Source of the DNA: Natronocella acetinitrilica
Lineage (GTDB): Bacteria; Pseudomonadota; Gammaproteobacteria; Nitrococcales; Aquisalimonadaceae
Assembly (NCBI RefSeq): GCF_024170285.1
Contig: NZ_JALJXV010000005.1
Coordinates: 186,001-250,000, forward strand
Reading direction: 5' to 3'
DNA length: 64,000 bases
Shown here: piece by piece, positions 45,883 to 54,465 of the stretch
Position numbering within the stretch: the stretch's first letter is position 1
Layout: every line of letters begins with the position of its first letter
Program-made: the position numbers and the translations under genes
Notes under the pieces: model-generated
Told to the model about the DNA's origin: nothing
What the model saw: the letters and a program-made list of their open reading frames with translations, nothing else
The model's database searches: none

Positions 45883-47133
45883 TTACTGTATCCATGGGTT
45901 TGGCCCCACGCCCTTTTCGTCCAGCAGGTGGCCGCTGCTGAACCGCTCCAGGGTGAAGGATTCAATCAGCGGATGGGGTTGGCCCGTGGCGATGAGGTGG
46001 GCAAAGCACCAGCCGGAGGCCGGCGTCGCCTTGAAACCGCCGTAACACCAGCCGCCGTTGAGGTAGAAACCGCGCAGATCTGTGCCGGTGATGATGGGGC
46101 TGCCGTCCATGGTCATGTCCATCACCCCGCCCCATTGGCGGAGCAGCCGCAAGCGGCCCATGACCGGCAGGATCGCCATGCCGCCGGCCATGACATGTTC
46201 CATGGCGGGCAGGTTGCCGCGCTGGGCGTAGGAGTTGTAGCCATCCAGATCGCCGCCGAACACCAGTCCGCCCTTGTCGGACTGGCTGACATAGAAATGC
46301 CCGGCTCCGAAGGTCACCACGGTGTCGAGCAGCGGCTTGACGCCTTCGGTGACGAAGGCCTGCAACACATGACTCTCGATGGGCAACCGCAGCCCGACCA
46401 ACTCGCCGATCCGGCTGGTGTTGCCCGCCACTGCGGATGCCACCTTGCCGGCGGCGATGAAGCCGCGACTGGTCTCCACCCCGATAACGCGATCGCCGTC
46501 ACGGCGGATGCCCGTCACCTCACAGTTCTGGATGATGTCCACGCCCCGGGCGTCTGCGCCCCGGGCGTAGCCCCAGGCCACGGCGTCGTGACGCACCGTG
46601 CCGCCGCGGGGCTGCAACAGGCCGCCCATGATGGGGAAGCGGGCATTGGCAAAGTCCAGTGCCGGAACCAGCTGTCGCACTTCGTCGGCGTCCAGCAACT
46701 CGGCGTCCACCCCGGCGAGCCGCATGGCATTGCCACGTCGGGCAAAGGCATCACGCTGGGCGTCGGAGTGGAACAGATTCACCACGCCGCGCTGGCTCAC
46801 CATGGTGTTGAAGTTGAGTTCCTGCTCCAGACCCTCCCAGAGGCGCATGGCGTGCTCGTAGAAGCGGACGTTGGGCCCAAGCAGGTAATTGGAGCGGACG
46901 ATGGTGGTGTTGCGGCCGACATTACCGCCGCCGATCCAGCCTTTCTCCAGTACGGCAACACGGTGGACTCCATGCTCCCTGGCCAGGTAGTAGGCCGTGG
47001 CAAGGCCATGCCCGCCGCCACCGATGATGACCACGTCGTAATCCGGTTTGGGCTCGGGGTCGCGCCACATGCGTGGCCAGCCGCGATGGCCGCCGAGCCC
47101 CTGCTTGAGTAGTTGCCAGCCGGAATAACGCAT
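45883..47133 (-). CDS. soxB: Sarcosine oxidase beta subunit SoxB
   Basis: 416 residues from ATG 47133, preceded by AGGATGG; longer frames run into the regulator gene. A DAO-type flavoprotein: dinucleotide fold VVIIGGGGHGLATAYYLA, then GGNVGRNTTIVRSNYLL and the substrate-side QWGGVMDMTMDGSPIITGT, and C-terminal NGGWCYGGFKATPASG. It carries the non-covalent FAD and shares the covalent FMN at the alpha/beta interface. First gene of the sox operon, divergent from the GlxA-type regulator. Confidence 0.95.
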   Translation of the reverse strand: MRYSGWQLLKQGLGGHRGWPRMWRDPEPKPDYDVVIIGGGGHGLATAYYLAREHGVHRVAVLEKGWIGGGNVGRNTTIVRSNYLLGPNVRFYEHAMRLWEGLEQELNFNTMVSQRGVVNLFHSDAQRDAFARRGNAMRLAGVDAELLDADEVRQLVPALDFANARFPIMGGLLQPRGGTVRHDAVAWGYARGADARGVDIIQNCEVTGIRRDGDRVIGVETSRGFIAAGKVASAVAGNTSRIGELVGLRLPIESHVLQAFVTEGVKPLLDTVVTFGAGHFYVSQSDKGGLVFGGDLDGYNSYAQRGNLPAMEHVMAGGMAILPVMGRLRLLRQWGGVMDMTMDGSPIITGTDLRGFYLNGGWCYGGFKATPASGWCFAHLIATGQPHPLIESFTLERFSSGHLLDEKGVGPNPWIQ

Positions 47134-47178
47134 GGTTTTCCATCCTGCCCAGTGTATGAGCCCAGCACACCAGACTCC

Positions 47179-47213
47179 CGTGACTTTAACCATCACGAAA
47201 TGGACGGCTTTCG
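47179..47213. promoter_or_regulatory. Overlapping inverted repeats between soxB and the GlxA-type regulator
   Basis: Two perfect 5-bp inverted repeats sit in the 103-bp divergent gap: CGTGA-N9-TCACG (47179-47197) and CGAAA-N8-TTTCG (47196-47213). They are candidate operators for the AraC-family regulator, which in related organisms activates sox genes. Half-sites are short; chance cannot be excluded. Confidence 0.4.
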
Positions 47214-47236
47214 TTACGAGTGCGACACTGCTCCCC

Positions 47237-48214
47237 ATGGAGCTGTTCGCCTTCGTCCTGGTTCCACGCTTCTCGCTGCTGGCACTCAGCTCGGCGGTGG
47301 AGGCCCTGCGCGCCGCCAACGTCGCCGCCGGTCATCACCTCTATCGCTGGCGGCTTGTGTCGGAGCACGCCGGGGCCGTGGCCTCTTCCAGTGGCCTTAC
47401 GATGGACGCGCGGGGACTGGACGCCGCGGAGAACGCAGGTGTTGTGGCGCTGTGCGGGGGCGAGCGCTCCCATGACTACGCGCCGCCGAACCTGTTGCGC
47501 TGGCTGCGACACCAGGCCAAGCAGGGCAGGATGATGGGCGCGTTGTCGGATGGCTCGTTCCCGGCTGCCGCGGCGGGGCTGTTCGACGCGGTGCCCTCGA
47601 CAATCCACTGGCATTGCCTTGAAGCGTATCGGGAACGGCATCCCCGGCTGGATATCCGCGCCAGCGTATTCGAACTGTCGGCGTCACGCTTCTCCTGCGC
47701 CGGCGGCACCTCAGCGCTTGACCTCATGCTCACCCTGATCCAGCGGCGCCACGGGCAGCAGCTTGCCGCGACAGTGGCCGAGACCTACATTCACGACCGC
47801 ATTCGCGAGGCCGGCAGTACGCAGCGCCTGAGCGCCCATTTCGAGCTATTGCGTCATTCGAGGCCATTGGCCAGCGCCGTCAGGCTGATGGAGCAACATG
47901 TGGACGACCCGCTACCCATCCACGCCATCGCGGCACGGCTGAATCTGTCGGTCCGGCAGCTTGATCGGCTGTTCCGACGGCATCTGCAACGCGCCCCAGC
48001 GGCCTACTACCGGTCACTGCGGGTAGACCGCGCCCGCCGCCTGCTTGTCCAGACCGGCTTGCAGGTCGAGACCATTGCCGCAGCCACCGGATTCTCGTCA
48101 TCGGCTCACCTGGCTCGCTGCTTCCGAGAACTGCATGGCACAAGCCCGCGACGCTATCGGCAGCAGGCCCTGGCGACCACGGATGACACCACAGAACGTC
48201 CCGCGTCGGTTTGA
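47237..48214 (+). CDS. GlxA-family AraC transcriptional regulator (likely sox/betaine-catabolism activator)
   Basis: 325 residues from ATG 47237; in-frame ATGs at 47132 and 47156 would give up to 360. Residues 1-185 are a DJ-1/PfpI-like sensor domain (FVLVPRFSLLALSSAVEALRAAN, GVVALCGGERSHDY), residues about 210-310 a double helix-turn-helix of the AraC class (IHAIAARLNLSVRQLDRLF, TIAAATGFSSSAHLARCFRE). This architecture is that of GbdR/SouR, which respond to betaine, dimethylglycine or sarcosine. Divergent location next to soxB points to the same role here. A BCCT carrier follows at 107 bp. Confidence 0.85.
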   Translation: MELFAFVLVPRFSLLALSSAVEALRAANVAAGHHLYRWRLVSEHAGAVASSSGLTMDARGLDAAENAGVVALCGGERSHDYAPPNLLRWLRHQAKQGRMMGALSDGSFPAAAAGLFDAVPSTIHWHCLEAYRERHPRLDIRASVFELSASRFSCAGGTSALDLMLTLIQRRHGQQLAATVAETYIHDRIREAGSTQRLSAHFELLRHSRPLASAVRLMEQHVDDPLPIHAIAARLNLSVRQLDRLFRRHLQRAPAAYYRSLRVDRARRLLVQTGLQVETIAAATGFSSSAHLARCFRELHGTSPRRYRQQALATTDDTTERPASV

Positions 48215-48321
48215 CCCCTTGCTGCACATGATTCACTCTGGCTGATGATCCAGAGGCTGCCTTGCCTCACATTCCGGCAATCGGCCTCGTCGTCCAACCA
48301 CATCACCCAGGGGGGAGAACC

Positions 48322-49914
48322 GTGGCAGAGAACAACACGCAGTCGGGGAACGACGGACCAGTCGTCGCCGAGACGGACTATGAACTCGGCCAGGACAACG
48401 TCCAGCCCATGGGGCTGGAATTGCATAATCCAGTCTTCTTTATCACTTCCGTCGGTATCACGATCTTCGTGCTGCTGGCGATCATTTTCCCGGATGTGCT
48501 GGCCAGCACGCTGGGTTCAACCCGCACCTGGCTTGAGTCGACCTTCGACTGGGTATTCATGGGTGCGGCAAATATTTTCGTGATCGTCTGCCTGGTGATG
48601 ATGCTCTCGCCCCTGGGGCGCATCCGCCTGGGCGGGCCCGATGCCGCGCCCGAGTTCGGGTACCTGGGCTGGTTTGGCATGCTCTTCGCCGCCGGCATGG
48701 GGATCGGGCTCATGTTCTTCGGCGTACTGGAGCCCGTGTTCCATTTCCAGAATCCGCCGCTGGGCGTCGATGCTTCCGATACCGAGGCAGCGCGCGCCAT
48801 GGGCGTCGCGGCAACAATCTTCCATTGGGGCCTGCACCCCTGGGCGATTTATGGCGTTGTCGCCGTCTCATTGGCCTTCTTCAGCTACAACTTCGGCCTG
48901 CCGCTGACGATTCGCTCCGCGTTCTTCCCGATCTTCGGTGATCGGGTCTGGGGCTGGTTCGGCCACGTCATCGATACGCTCGCAGTGTTCGCCACCATGT
49001 TCGGCCTGGCCACATCACTGGGCTTTGGTGCCCAGCAGGCTGCCGGTGGGCTTGAGTACCTCTATGGTATCGAGGCGACCAACACCCTGCTGGTGGTGCT
49101 GATACTCGCCATTACCGGCCTCGCACTGGTCTCGGTGATGCTGGGGATCCACGGCGGCGTCAAGCGCCTCAGTGCACTGAACATGATCCTGTTCGCCGCC
49201 TTGGGCGTCTTCGTGCTGATCGCCGGGGCCACGGTGGATATCCTGGTCAGCACGGTCACCACCACCGGCGGCTATCTCGCCAACCTGGTTCCACTCAGTA
49301 ACTGGGTAGGCCGCGAGGATCTGGATTACATGCACGGCTGGACAACGTTCTACTGGGCCTGGTGGATTTCCTGGTCACCGTTCGTGGGCATGTTCATCGC
49401 TCGGGTGTCCTATGGCCGCACGGTGCGGGAATTCATCTTCTGTGTGCTGATCATCCCGACCATCGCCGGCATCCTGTGGATGAATATCATGGGCGGCTAC
49501 GCCATCGATCAGTTCCTGAACGACGGCTATGAGGGCGTTGTCCAGCTGGTCACCGACTACCAGCCGGAACTGACCATCTACGCCATGCTGGAGGCCCTGC
49601 CGTTTGCGGCTATCACCTCGGCGGTGGCCATCTTCCTGGTGGTGGTGTTCTTCGTGACCTCGTCGGACTCCGGTTCCCTGGTCATCGATACCATCAGCGC
49701 CGGCGGCCTGACGGATGCACCCGTGGTGCAGCGTGCCTTCTGGGTGCTGTTCGAAGGGCTGGTGGCCATCGTGCTGCTGGTGGGCGGTGGCCTGGCGGCC
49801 CTGCAGGCGGCAGCTATCGGCCTGGGCTTCCCGTTCAGCTTCGTCCTGCTGGGCATGGCGGGCTGTACCCTGTACGCCATGACCAAGGAGTTGCCGAATC
49901 ACCCCAGGGCCTGA
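48322..49914 (+). CDS. BCCT-family transporter (betaine/choline/carnitine type)
   Basis: 530 residues from GTG 48322 behind GGGGGAG. Canonical BCCT motifs: GMGIGLMFFGVLEPVFHF near Gly125 and the Trp-rich box WTTFYWAWWISWSPFVGMFIARVSYGRT from Trp340, written here in two halves for length; FFVTSSDSGS follows. 12 helices, acidic N-terminus of about 40 residues. The intact aromatic cage predicts a quaternary-ammonium substrate such as glycine betaine or choline. Position after the sox regulator suits uptake of the substrate that is later demethylated to sarcosine. Confidence 0.92.
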   Translation: MAENNTQSGNDGPVVAETDYELGQDNVQPMGLELHNPVFFITSVGITIFVLLAIIFPDVLASTLGSTRTWLESTFDWVFMGAANIFVIVCLVMMLSPLGRIRLGGPDAAPEFGYLGWFGMLFAAGMGIGLMFFGVLEPVFHFQNPPLGVDASDTEAARAMGVAATIFHWGLHPWAIYGVVAVSLAFFSYNFGLPLTIRSAFFPIFGDRVWGWFGHVIDTLAVFATMFGLATSLGFGAQQAAGGLEYLYGIEATNTLLVVLILAITGLALVSVMLGIHGGVKRLSALNMILFAALGVFVLIAGATVDILVSTVTTTGGYLANLVPLSNWVGREDLDYMHGWTTFYWAWWISWSPFVGMFIARVSYGRTVREFIFCVLIIPTIAGILWMNIMGGYAIDQFLNDGYEGVVQLVTDYQPELTIYAMLEALPFAAITSAVAIFLVVVFFVTSSDSGSLVIDTISAGGLTDAPVVQRAFWVLFEGLVAIVLLVGGGLAALQAAAIGLGFPFSFVLLGMAGCTLYAMTKELPNHPRA

Positions 49915-49921
49915 CCGATCC

Positions 49922-49945
49922 GGGGCTCCGCCATGGCGGAGCCCC
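49922..49945. terminator. Perfect hairpin after the BCCT gene (terminator-like)
   Basis: A 24-bp perfect palindrome, arms GGGGCTCCGCC and GGCGGAGCCCC around AT, lies 8 bp after the stop codon. The following bases (GTCACCTTTAC) are not a strong T-run, so it may only partly terminate or may protect the 3' end. Confidence 0.5.
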
Positions 49946-49972
49946 GTCACCTTTACCCTATAGTTACCGATC

Positions 49973-51859
49973 ATGCGTGACCCGGCGGACACAGCACTTG
50001 ATTCCGATACGGACCGGGTCATGGGATCCAGCCTCTGGCGGGGTGTGCCGGGTTCGCTGGTTCGCCGGCTGCTTCGTGACAGCGATCGGCTGTTCATTCC
50101 GGCGGGCTCCGCCCTCTTCGACGCCGGCGATGCCTACCGTGAACAGGTCTACCTGCACATCGAGGGGACTCTCGACCACGTCTCGGCGGACAGGCACAGA
50201 CGTCAAGCCGAACCGGGCAACCTAATCGGACTCGCCAACTACCTGGACGGCGGTGTGTATCGCTCTTCCGCGAGGGCCGTCTCCGACTGCTACATCCGGG
50301 CCATCCCCGCGACCACCGTGAAGCGCCTGGAACAGAGCGAGCCGGCATTCTTTGAAACCATCAACAAGGCCCTTGCGGCACGCATGCGCAAAGCCCTGCA
50401 GGCGCGGGAAACCGTGCGTGGCACCCTGTCCCGACCGGTGCGACAGTACATGCGCAGCGGTCTGGCTACCTGCGATTCCCAGACCAGCATCGCCGACGCC
50501 TGGCGGCTGCTGGAACAGCGGGGAATCGGCAGCCTGGGTGTCATCGATGACGAAGGTCGCCTGCTGGGTCTGACCACGGCGCACACCCTGCTCATGGACG
50601 TGGTCGAGCATGATCGCCCCATCGCCACGGCCTTGCACCAATGCGCCCTGCTACAAGGCCACACCGTGCGGCGGGATGCACCGCTGTGGGAGGCGGAAGC
50701 GCTGCAGCGGCAGCGTCGTCTGCGCGATGTCGTTGTCGTCGACGACCAGGATCGCCCCGTCGGACTCATTTCCCAGTCCGACATCGTCCAGGCGCTTGCC
50801 AACCCGCCTTTCACCCTGGAAGGGGACATTCGGGCCGCGGCCGACCTCGCCAGCCTGACTGCGCTTCGTCAACGCGTTCCGGATGAGGCCAGAGGTGTGC
50901 ACGAGACGCACCGCAGCGCCGGTCTCGCGGTGCGTGTCATCACCGATGTCCATCTCGCCCTGCAGCGGCGCACGGTGGAACTCGTGCTGGAAGCGCTGCG
51001 CCAGGAAGGTCTGGGGGAACCCCCCTGCCCTTACGCCCTCATCATCATGGGGTCGGGTGGTCGGGGAGAAATGCTGCTGCGTCCCGATCAGGACAACGGC
51101 CTCATCATTGCCGATGAGGCGGACGCAAGTGCGCTTGCCTGGTTCGAGCGATTTGCCGAACGCCTGAACCCGGCATTGGATCAGGTGGGCTATCACCTGT
51201 GCCCTGGCGACGTCATGACCCGTAACGTGGACTATCGCCGCACCCTTGCCGGCTGGAAAGACAAGCTCTCCACTCTGACCCGGAAACCAGGCAGACGGGA
51301 GGCGCGCCTCGCCAATATCGTGCTCGATTTTGCGACACTGCACGGTGACGACGACCTCACCACTGCGCTCCGGGACCATCTGAACCAGGAACTTGCAGAC
51401 GGAGAGGGTCGGAAACTGTTCCAGAGAATGGTGGGCGAAAACGCCCGAATCGTTCAGCCACTCAGCATCTTCAATCGCCTCAAGCCCAGTTCCCGCGACG
51501 GTGAAGAAGTCATCGATCTCAAGCGCACCGGGCTGCGTCTGATCGTGGATGCCATGCGGGTTTTCGCGCTGCAGGCGGGAGTCAGCCGCTGCAAGACCCT
51601 GGAGCGCATCGCAGCCTTGAGACGGCTTGGTGTATTCGACCCGGACTTCTGCGAGTCCATGCGCATCGCCTTCGAGGAGTTGCAGGATCTCCTGTTGAGT
51701 CACCAGCTTGAACAGATACGCCGCGGCGAAGCCCCGGATCCATTGCTGCGCATGGAGCGACTCTCCAGCCACGACCGGGAACGCTTGCGCCTGTCCTTGC
51801 GGGCCAGCCGTCGAATGCGCGAGCATCTGCAGCTCACCTTCGGCGTTGTAATGCGCTAG
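49973..51859 (+). CDS. cNMP-binding/CBS/DUF294 nucleotidyltransferase-like signalling protein
   Basis: 628 residues. A cyclic-nucleotide-binding fold (about 20-140, LFIPAGSALFDAGD), two CBS domains (about 155-275, SIADAWRLLEQRGIGSLGVI and RRLRDVVVVDDQDRPVGLIS), the DUF294 nucleotidyltransferase core with GSGGRGEMLLRPDQDNGLI (about 355-375), and the helical DUF294-C domain. The transferase motif is complete, but no substrate is known for the family. Such proteins often lie by transporter genes; here it follows the BCCT carrier by 58 bp. Confidence 0.9.
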   Translation: MRDPADTALDSDTDRVMGSSLWRGVPGSLVRRLLRDSDRLFIPAGSALFDAGDAYREQVYLHIEGTLDHVSADRHRRQAEPGNLIGLANYLDGGVYRSSARAVSDCYIRAIPATTVKRLEQSEPAFFETINKALAARMRKALQARETVRGTLSRPVRQYMRSGLATCDSQTSIADAWRLLEQRGIGSLGVIDDEGRLLGLTTAHTLLMDVVEHDRPIATALHQCALLQGHTVRRDAPLWEAEALQRQRRLRDVVVVDDQDRPVGLISQSDIVQALANPPFTLEGDIRAAADLASLTALRQRVPDEARGVHETHRSAGLAVRVITDVHLALQRRTVELVLEALRQEGLGEPPCPYALIIMGSGGRGEMLLRPDQDNGLIIADEADASALAWFERFAERLNPALDQVGYHLCPGDVMTRNVDYRRTLAGWKDKLSTLTRKPGRREARLANIVLDFATLHGDDDLTTALRDHLNQELADGEGRKLFQRMVGENARIVQPLSIFNRLKPSSRDGEEVIDLKRTGLRLIVDAMRVFALQAGVSRCKTLERIAALRRLGVFDPDFCESMRIAFEELQDLLLSHQLEQIRRGEAPDPLLRMERLSSHDRERLRLSLRASRRMREHLQLTFGVVMR

Positions 51860-51880
51860 GGGAGCGAGGATAGGCAGACA

Positions 51881-52510
51881 ATGTCCCGAATTCTGTTAGT
51901 TGCGGAGGGCACCTTTCACCGCCCGCTGGTCAACACCCTGGCGGTGGTGGCCGGCACCAGCGTCACCCTGCTGATCGGCCTGGCCATCATTCGCAGCGGC
52001 CTGCCGACCGTGATTACGCTGCCCATGATCGTTGCCCTGCTGCTTGCGGCGGCCTACATCAATGCACGTTATGGCGGCCCACGGGAGTTCCGGCTGGAGA
52101 AGCGTCCGGACGACGAAGCGCTGCGTCTGGTGGGTCGCTTCGACAACGGCGAGCTGGGCTCCGGCGCGCCGGGTCTGCTGCGGGAAGCCCGACTTGAAAG
52201 GGATACCCTACGCCTGCTGGTGGAGCGGGATGGTCAGCGCATGGAATATCACCTGACGCCGCCTGGCTTCGGTACACAGGGCATGCAAGCGCTGGAACGG
52301 GTCATCGACGCATTGGGCAACCTGTCGCCAGACGAACTGGCACGGCGCTACAACGATGCGGCCGACGGCATCAAGGTCTACAAGGCCAAGGATCTCCTGC
52401 TGCTGCGTTTCACGCAGAAGCCCGGCTACGCGATGCTACTGTGGTTGATCGCGGCGGCAACCATGCTCGTGTGGGTGATGATCGGAGCCATGATTGGCAC
52501 GGGGGTGTGA
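51881..52510 (+). CDS. Unknown inner-membrane protein with paired terminal helices
   Basis: 209 residues. Two N-terminal helices (about 15-37 and 42-60) and a C-terminal helix (about 185-207, YAMLLWLIAAATMLVWVMIGAMI) bracket a soluble beta-rich domain (FRLEKRPDDEALRLVGRF, DTLRLLVERDGQRMEYHL). It starts 21 bp after the DUF294 gene and probably shares its transcript. No family recognised; function unknown. Confidence 0.65.
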   Translation: MSRILLVAEGTFHRPLVNTLAVVAGTSVTLLIGLAIIRSGLPTVITLPMIVALLLAAAYINARYGGPREFRLEKRPDDEALRLVGRFDNGELGSGAPGLLREARLERDTLRLLVERDGQRMEYHLTPPGFGTQGMQALERVIDALGNLSPDELARRYNDAADGIKVYKAKDLLLLRFTQKPGYAMLLWLIAAATMLVWVMIGAMIGTGV

Positions 52511-52584
52511 TGGCGTGATCGCGGGGTCGGCGAGCGCCCGGTTGGTGCTACAGGATGCAATGCCCCCCTGAAGCCCGCCGTAGA

Positions 52585-52612
52585 GTGCGTTAGGCCAAAG
52601 GCCGTAACGCAC
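52585..52612. repeat. REP-like palindrome in the intergenic stretch
   Basis: GTGCGTTA-GGCC-AAA-GGCC-G-TAACGCAC folds as a 12-bp stem with one bulged G and a 3-base loop. The GTGCGTTA...TAACGCAC core with a GGCC inner stem is like repetitive extragenic palindromes common in gammaproteobacteria; a genome-wide count would be needed to call it a true repeat. It sits 75 bp after the membrane-protein gene, where it could also stop transcription or protect the RNA. Confidence 0.55.
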
Positions 52613-52652
52613 CACATCACCGTTGGCCAGGCCACCCTTACACAGCTGGCAC

Positions 52653-52764
52653 AAACGGAGCGCGGGGGCGCCGCCCGCAGACCGTCAGCCACAGGGATGT
52701 CGCTGTCGAGCCCCCATGGAGGGGTTCACGGCCTGTCTGCGGGCGGTGCGCCCGTGCTCCGTTT
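52653..52764. repeat. Large imperfect inverted repeat (112 bp) with branched folding potential
   Basis: Arms 52653-52682 and 52735-52764 are 30 bp each and complementary at 27 positions; the 52-bp centre holds two further small hairpins (ACAG...CTGT and CCCC...GGGG around CATGGA). The arms are rich in G and C and contain AAACGGAGC at the outer ends. No gene fits here. It may be a mobile miniature repeat, an extragenic palindromic element or a structured RNA. Together with the REP-like palindrome it fills the 313-bp gap 52511-52823. Confidence 0.6.
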
Positions 52765-52823
52765 CCGGACAGAAGGCCAACGTGGCAGCGCGTCGACTCA
52801 ACGCGCCGACGCACCCCACCACC

Positions 52824-53702
52824 TCATGCCGGCTCGGCGAGTCTCCCATCCCGGTAATCGGCGAGCGCCTGCTCGATTTCTTCCCGGGTGTTCATGACGA
52901 ACGGGCCATACTGCACCACCGGCTCGTTCAGGGGCCGTGCCGCCAGCAACAGCAGGTTGGCACCCTGCTCTCCGGCGACAATTCGCACCACGTCGCCATC
53001 GGTGAGCAGACCACTGGCCCGTTGCGGCAAGGCCTGCTCCTGCTCCCCGAGACGGGCCTCGCCGTCGTAGAGATACAGGAAAGCATTGTGACCCCGCGGC
53101 ACCGGGATCTCGGCACGCTCCCCCGCCTGCAGCCGCACGTCCACATAGATGGGGTCGGTCTGCCACTGGCCGGCTTCGGCATTCACCGCACCCGCCAGCG
53201 CCTGACCATCCACGCTGATGCGACCGGCAATCACCCGCACCATTCCACCAGCAGCCGTTTTCGCCTCGGGAATTTCATCGGCGGTAATGTCACGGTAGCC
53301 GGCAGGCTTCATTTTCTGCGACGCCGGCAGGTTCAGCCAGAGCTGAAAGCCACGCATCCGCCCCTCGGTCTGCTGCGGCATCTCGGAGTGGATGATGCCG
53401 CGACCGGCGGTCATCCACTGCACGCCACCGGGCCCCAGATCACCGGTGTTACCCATGTGATCCTGATGCTGCATGTGACCATCGAGCATATAGGTCACCG
53501 TCTCGAATCCGCGGTGCGGATGGGCCGGAAAGCCGGCCAGGTAGTCATCCGGGTTGTCGGAAAAGAACTCGTCCAGCATCAGAAAAGGATCAACCCGGGC
53601 ACCCTGGGCCGAGCCAAGACTGCGCCGCAGTTTCACGCCGGCACCATCCGACGCCGGCACCGAGGGAATGACGCCCCGCAATTCACGAATAATGCCGCTC
53701 AT
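52824..53702 (-). CDS. Pirin family protein (bicupin)
   Basis: 292 residues. The N-terminal cupin has the metal site in FPAHPHRGFETVTYML and HSEMPQQTEG (the usual His, His, His, Glu set), after GARVDPFLMLDEF; the C-terminal cupin is the more degenerate one. Bacterial pirins of the YhhW type bind iron and some oxidise quercetin. It is separated by 30 bp from the azoreductase upstream and may share its operon and LysR control. Confidence 0.92.
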   Translation of the reverse strand: MSGIIRELRGVIPSVPASDGAGVKLRRSLGSAQGARVDPFLMLDEFFSDNPDDYLAGFPAHPHRGFETVTYMLDGHMQHQDHMGNTGDLGPGGVQWMTAGRGIIHSEMPQQTEGRMRGFQLWLNLPASQKMKPAGYRDITADEIPEAKTAAGGMVRVIAGRISVDGQALAGAVNAEAGQWQTDPIYVDVRLQAGERAEIPVPRGHNAFLYLYDGEARLGEQEQALPQRASGLLTDGDVVRIVAGEQGANLLLLAARPLNEPVVQYGPFVMNTREEIEQALADYRDGRLAEPA

Positions 53703-53732
53703 GACAATTTCTCCTTCTGCCTGGATGCCGGC

Positions 53733-54335
53733 TCAGGCTGCCAGCGAGTCGATTCGGTCCCTGGCAGCCTGTAGTGCCTGCTGCTGTATTTCGTCGCCCA
53801 TGGCCAGACCCTCAGCGTGGATAAACTTCACGTCAGTGACGCCGAGCAGACCGAAGAAATGCTTGACCAGATCTGTCTGGGTGTCCATGGACGTGCCGAG
53901 ATACTTGCCGCCACGAGCTGCAAAGACATAGAGCGTCTTGTTCTCCAACAACCCGACTGGGCCCTGTTCCGTGTAGCGGAACGTGGTCCCCGCCCGGGCA
54001 ACATGGTCGAACCATGCCTTCAGGGTGGACGGCACGGAGAAGTTGTACATGGGCAGACCAAGGGCGATGACGTCAGCCTGCTTCAGTTCCTCGATCAATT
54101 CATCACCTTCGGCAGCCAGGGCCTGCTGCTCTGCCGTACGCTCCTCGGGCGCGGTGAGACCAGCCTGCAGCCGCTCAGCCGTGAGATGCGGAATGGGCTC
54201 TGCAGCCAGATCCCGAACGATGACCTGGCCTTCCGGGTTCTGTTCACGCCAGCGCGCCACGAAATCGTTGGACAGACGACTGGACTGACCTTCATCGGAG
54301 AAGAGACTACTGTTGATCTGTAGCAGCGTAGACAT
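53733..54335 (-). CDS. azoR: FMN-dependent NADH-azoreductase AzoR
   Basis: 200 residues from ATG 54335, five bases after GGAGG. Flavodoxin-like fold with the FMN-binding segments LLQINSSLFSDEGQSSRL, ALGLPMYNFSVPSTLKAWFDHV and VFAARGGKYLGTSMD, all diagnostic of AzoR. It reduces quinones and azo compounds by two-electron steps and may protect against thiol-specific or quinone stress. Divergent from a LysR regulator across 130 bp. Confidence 0.95.
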   Translation of the reverse strand: MSTLLQINSSLFSDEGQSSRLSNDFVARWREQNPEGQVIVRDLAAEPIPHLTAERLQAGLTAPEERTAEQQALAAEGDELIEELKQADVIALGLPMYNFSVPSTLKAWFDHVARAGTTFRYTEQGPVGLLENKTLYVFAARGGKYLGTSMDTQTDLVKHFFGLLGVTDVKFIHAEGLAMGDEIQQQALQAARDRIDSLAA

Positions 54336-54417
54336 GGAAGAACCTCCTGTGATTGACATAGCCGCAGTTCAACATTCACAACCACGATAGAAAAGCGAAT
54401 AAATTCAGGGGAACCGT

Positions 54418-54430
54418 TCGATTAAATCGA
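54418..54430. promoter_or_regulatory. Candidate LysR operator between azoR and its regulator
   Basis: TCGATTAAATCGA is a 13-bp near-palindrome centred in the divergent gap, of the T-N11-A type used by LysR regulators. It lies 36 bp before the LysR start codon. Confidence 0.5.
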
Positions 54431-54465
54431 TAGAATGGTTGCCTCTGTCCTTGCCGAGCCCCGCC

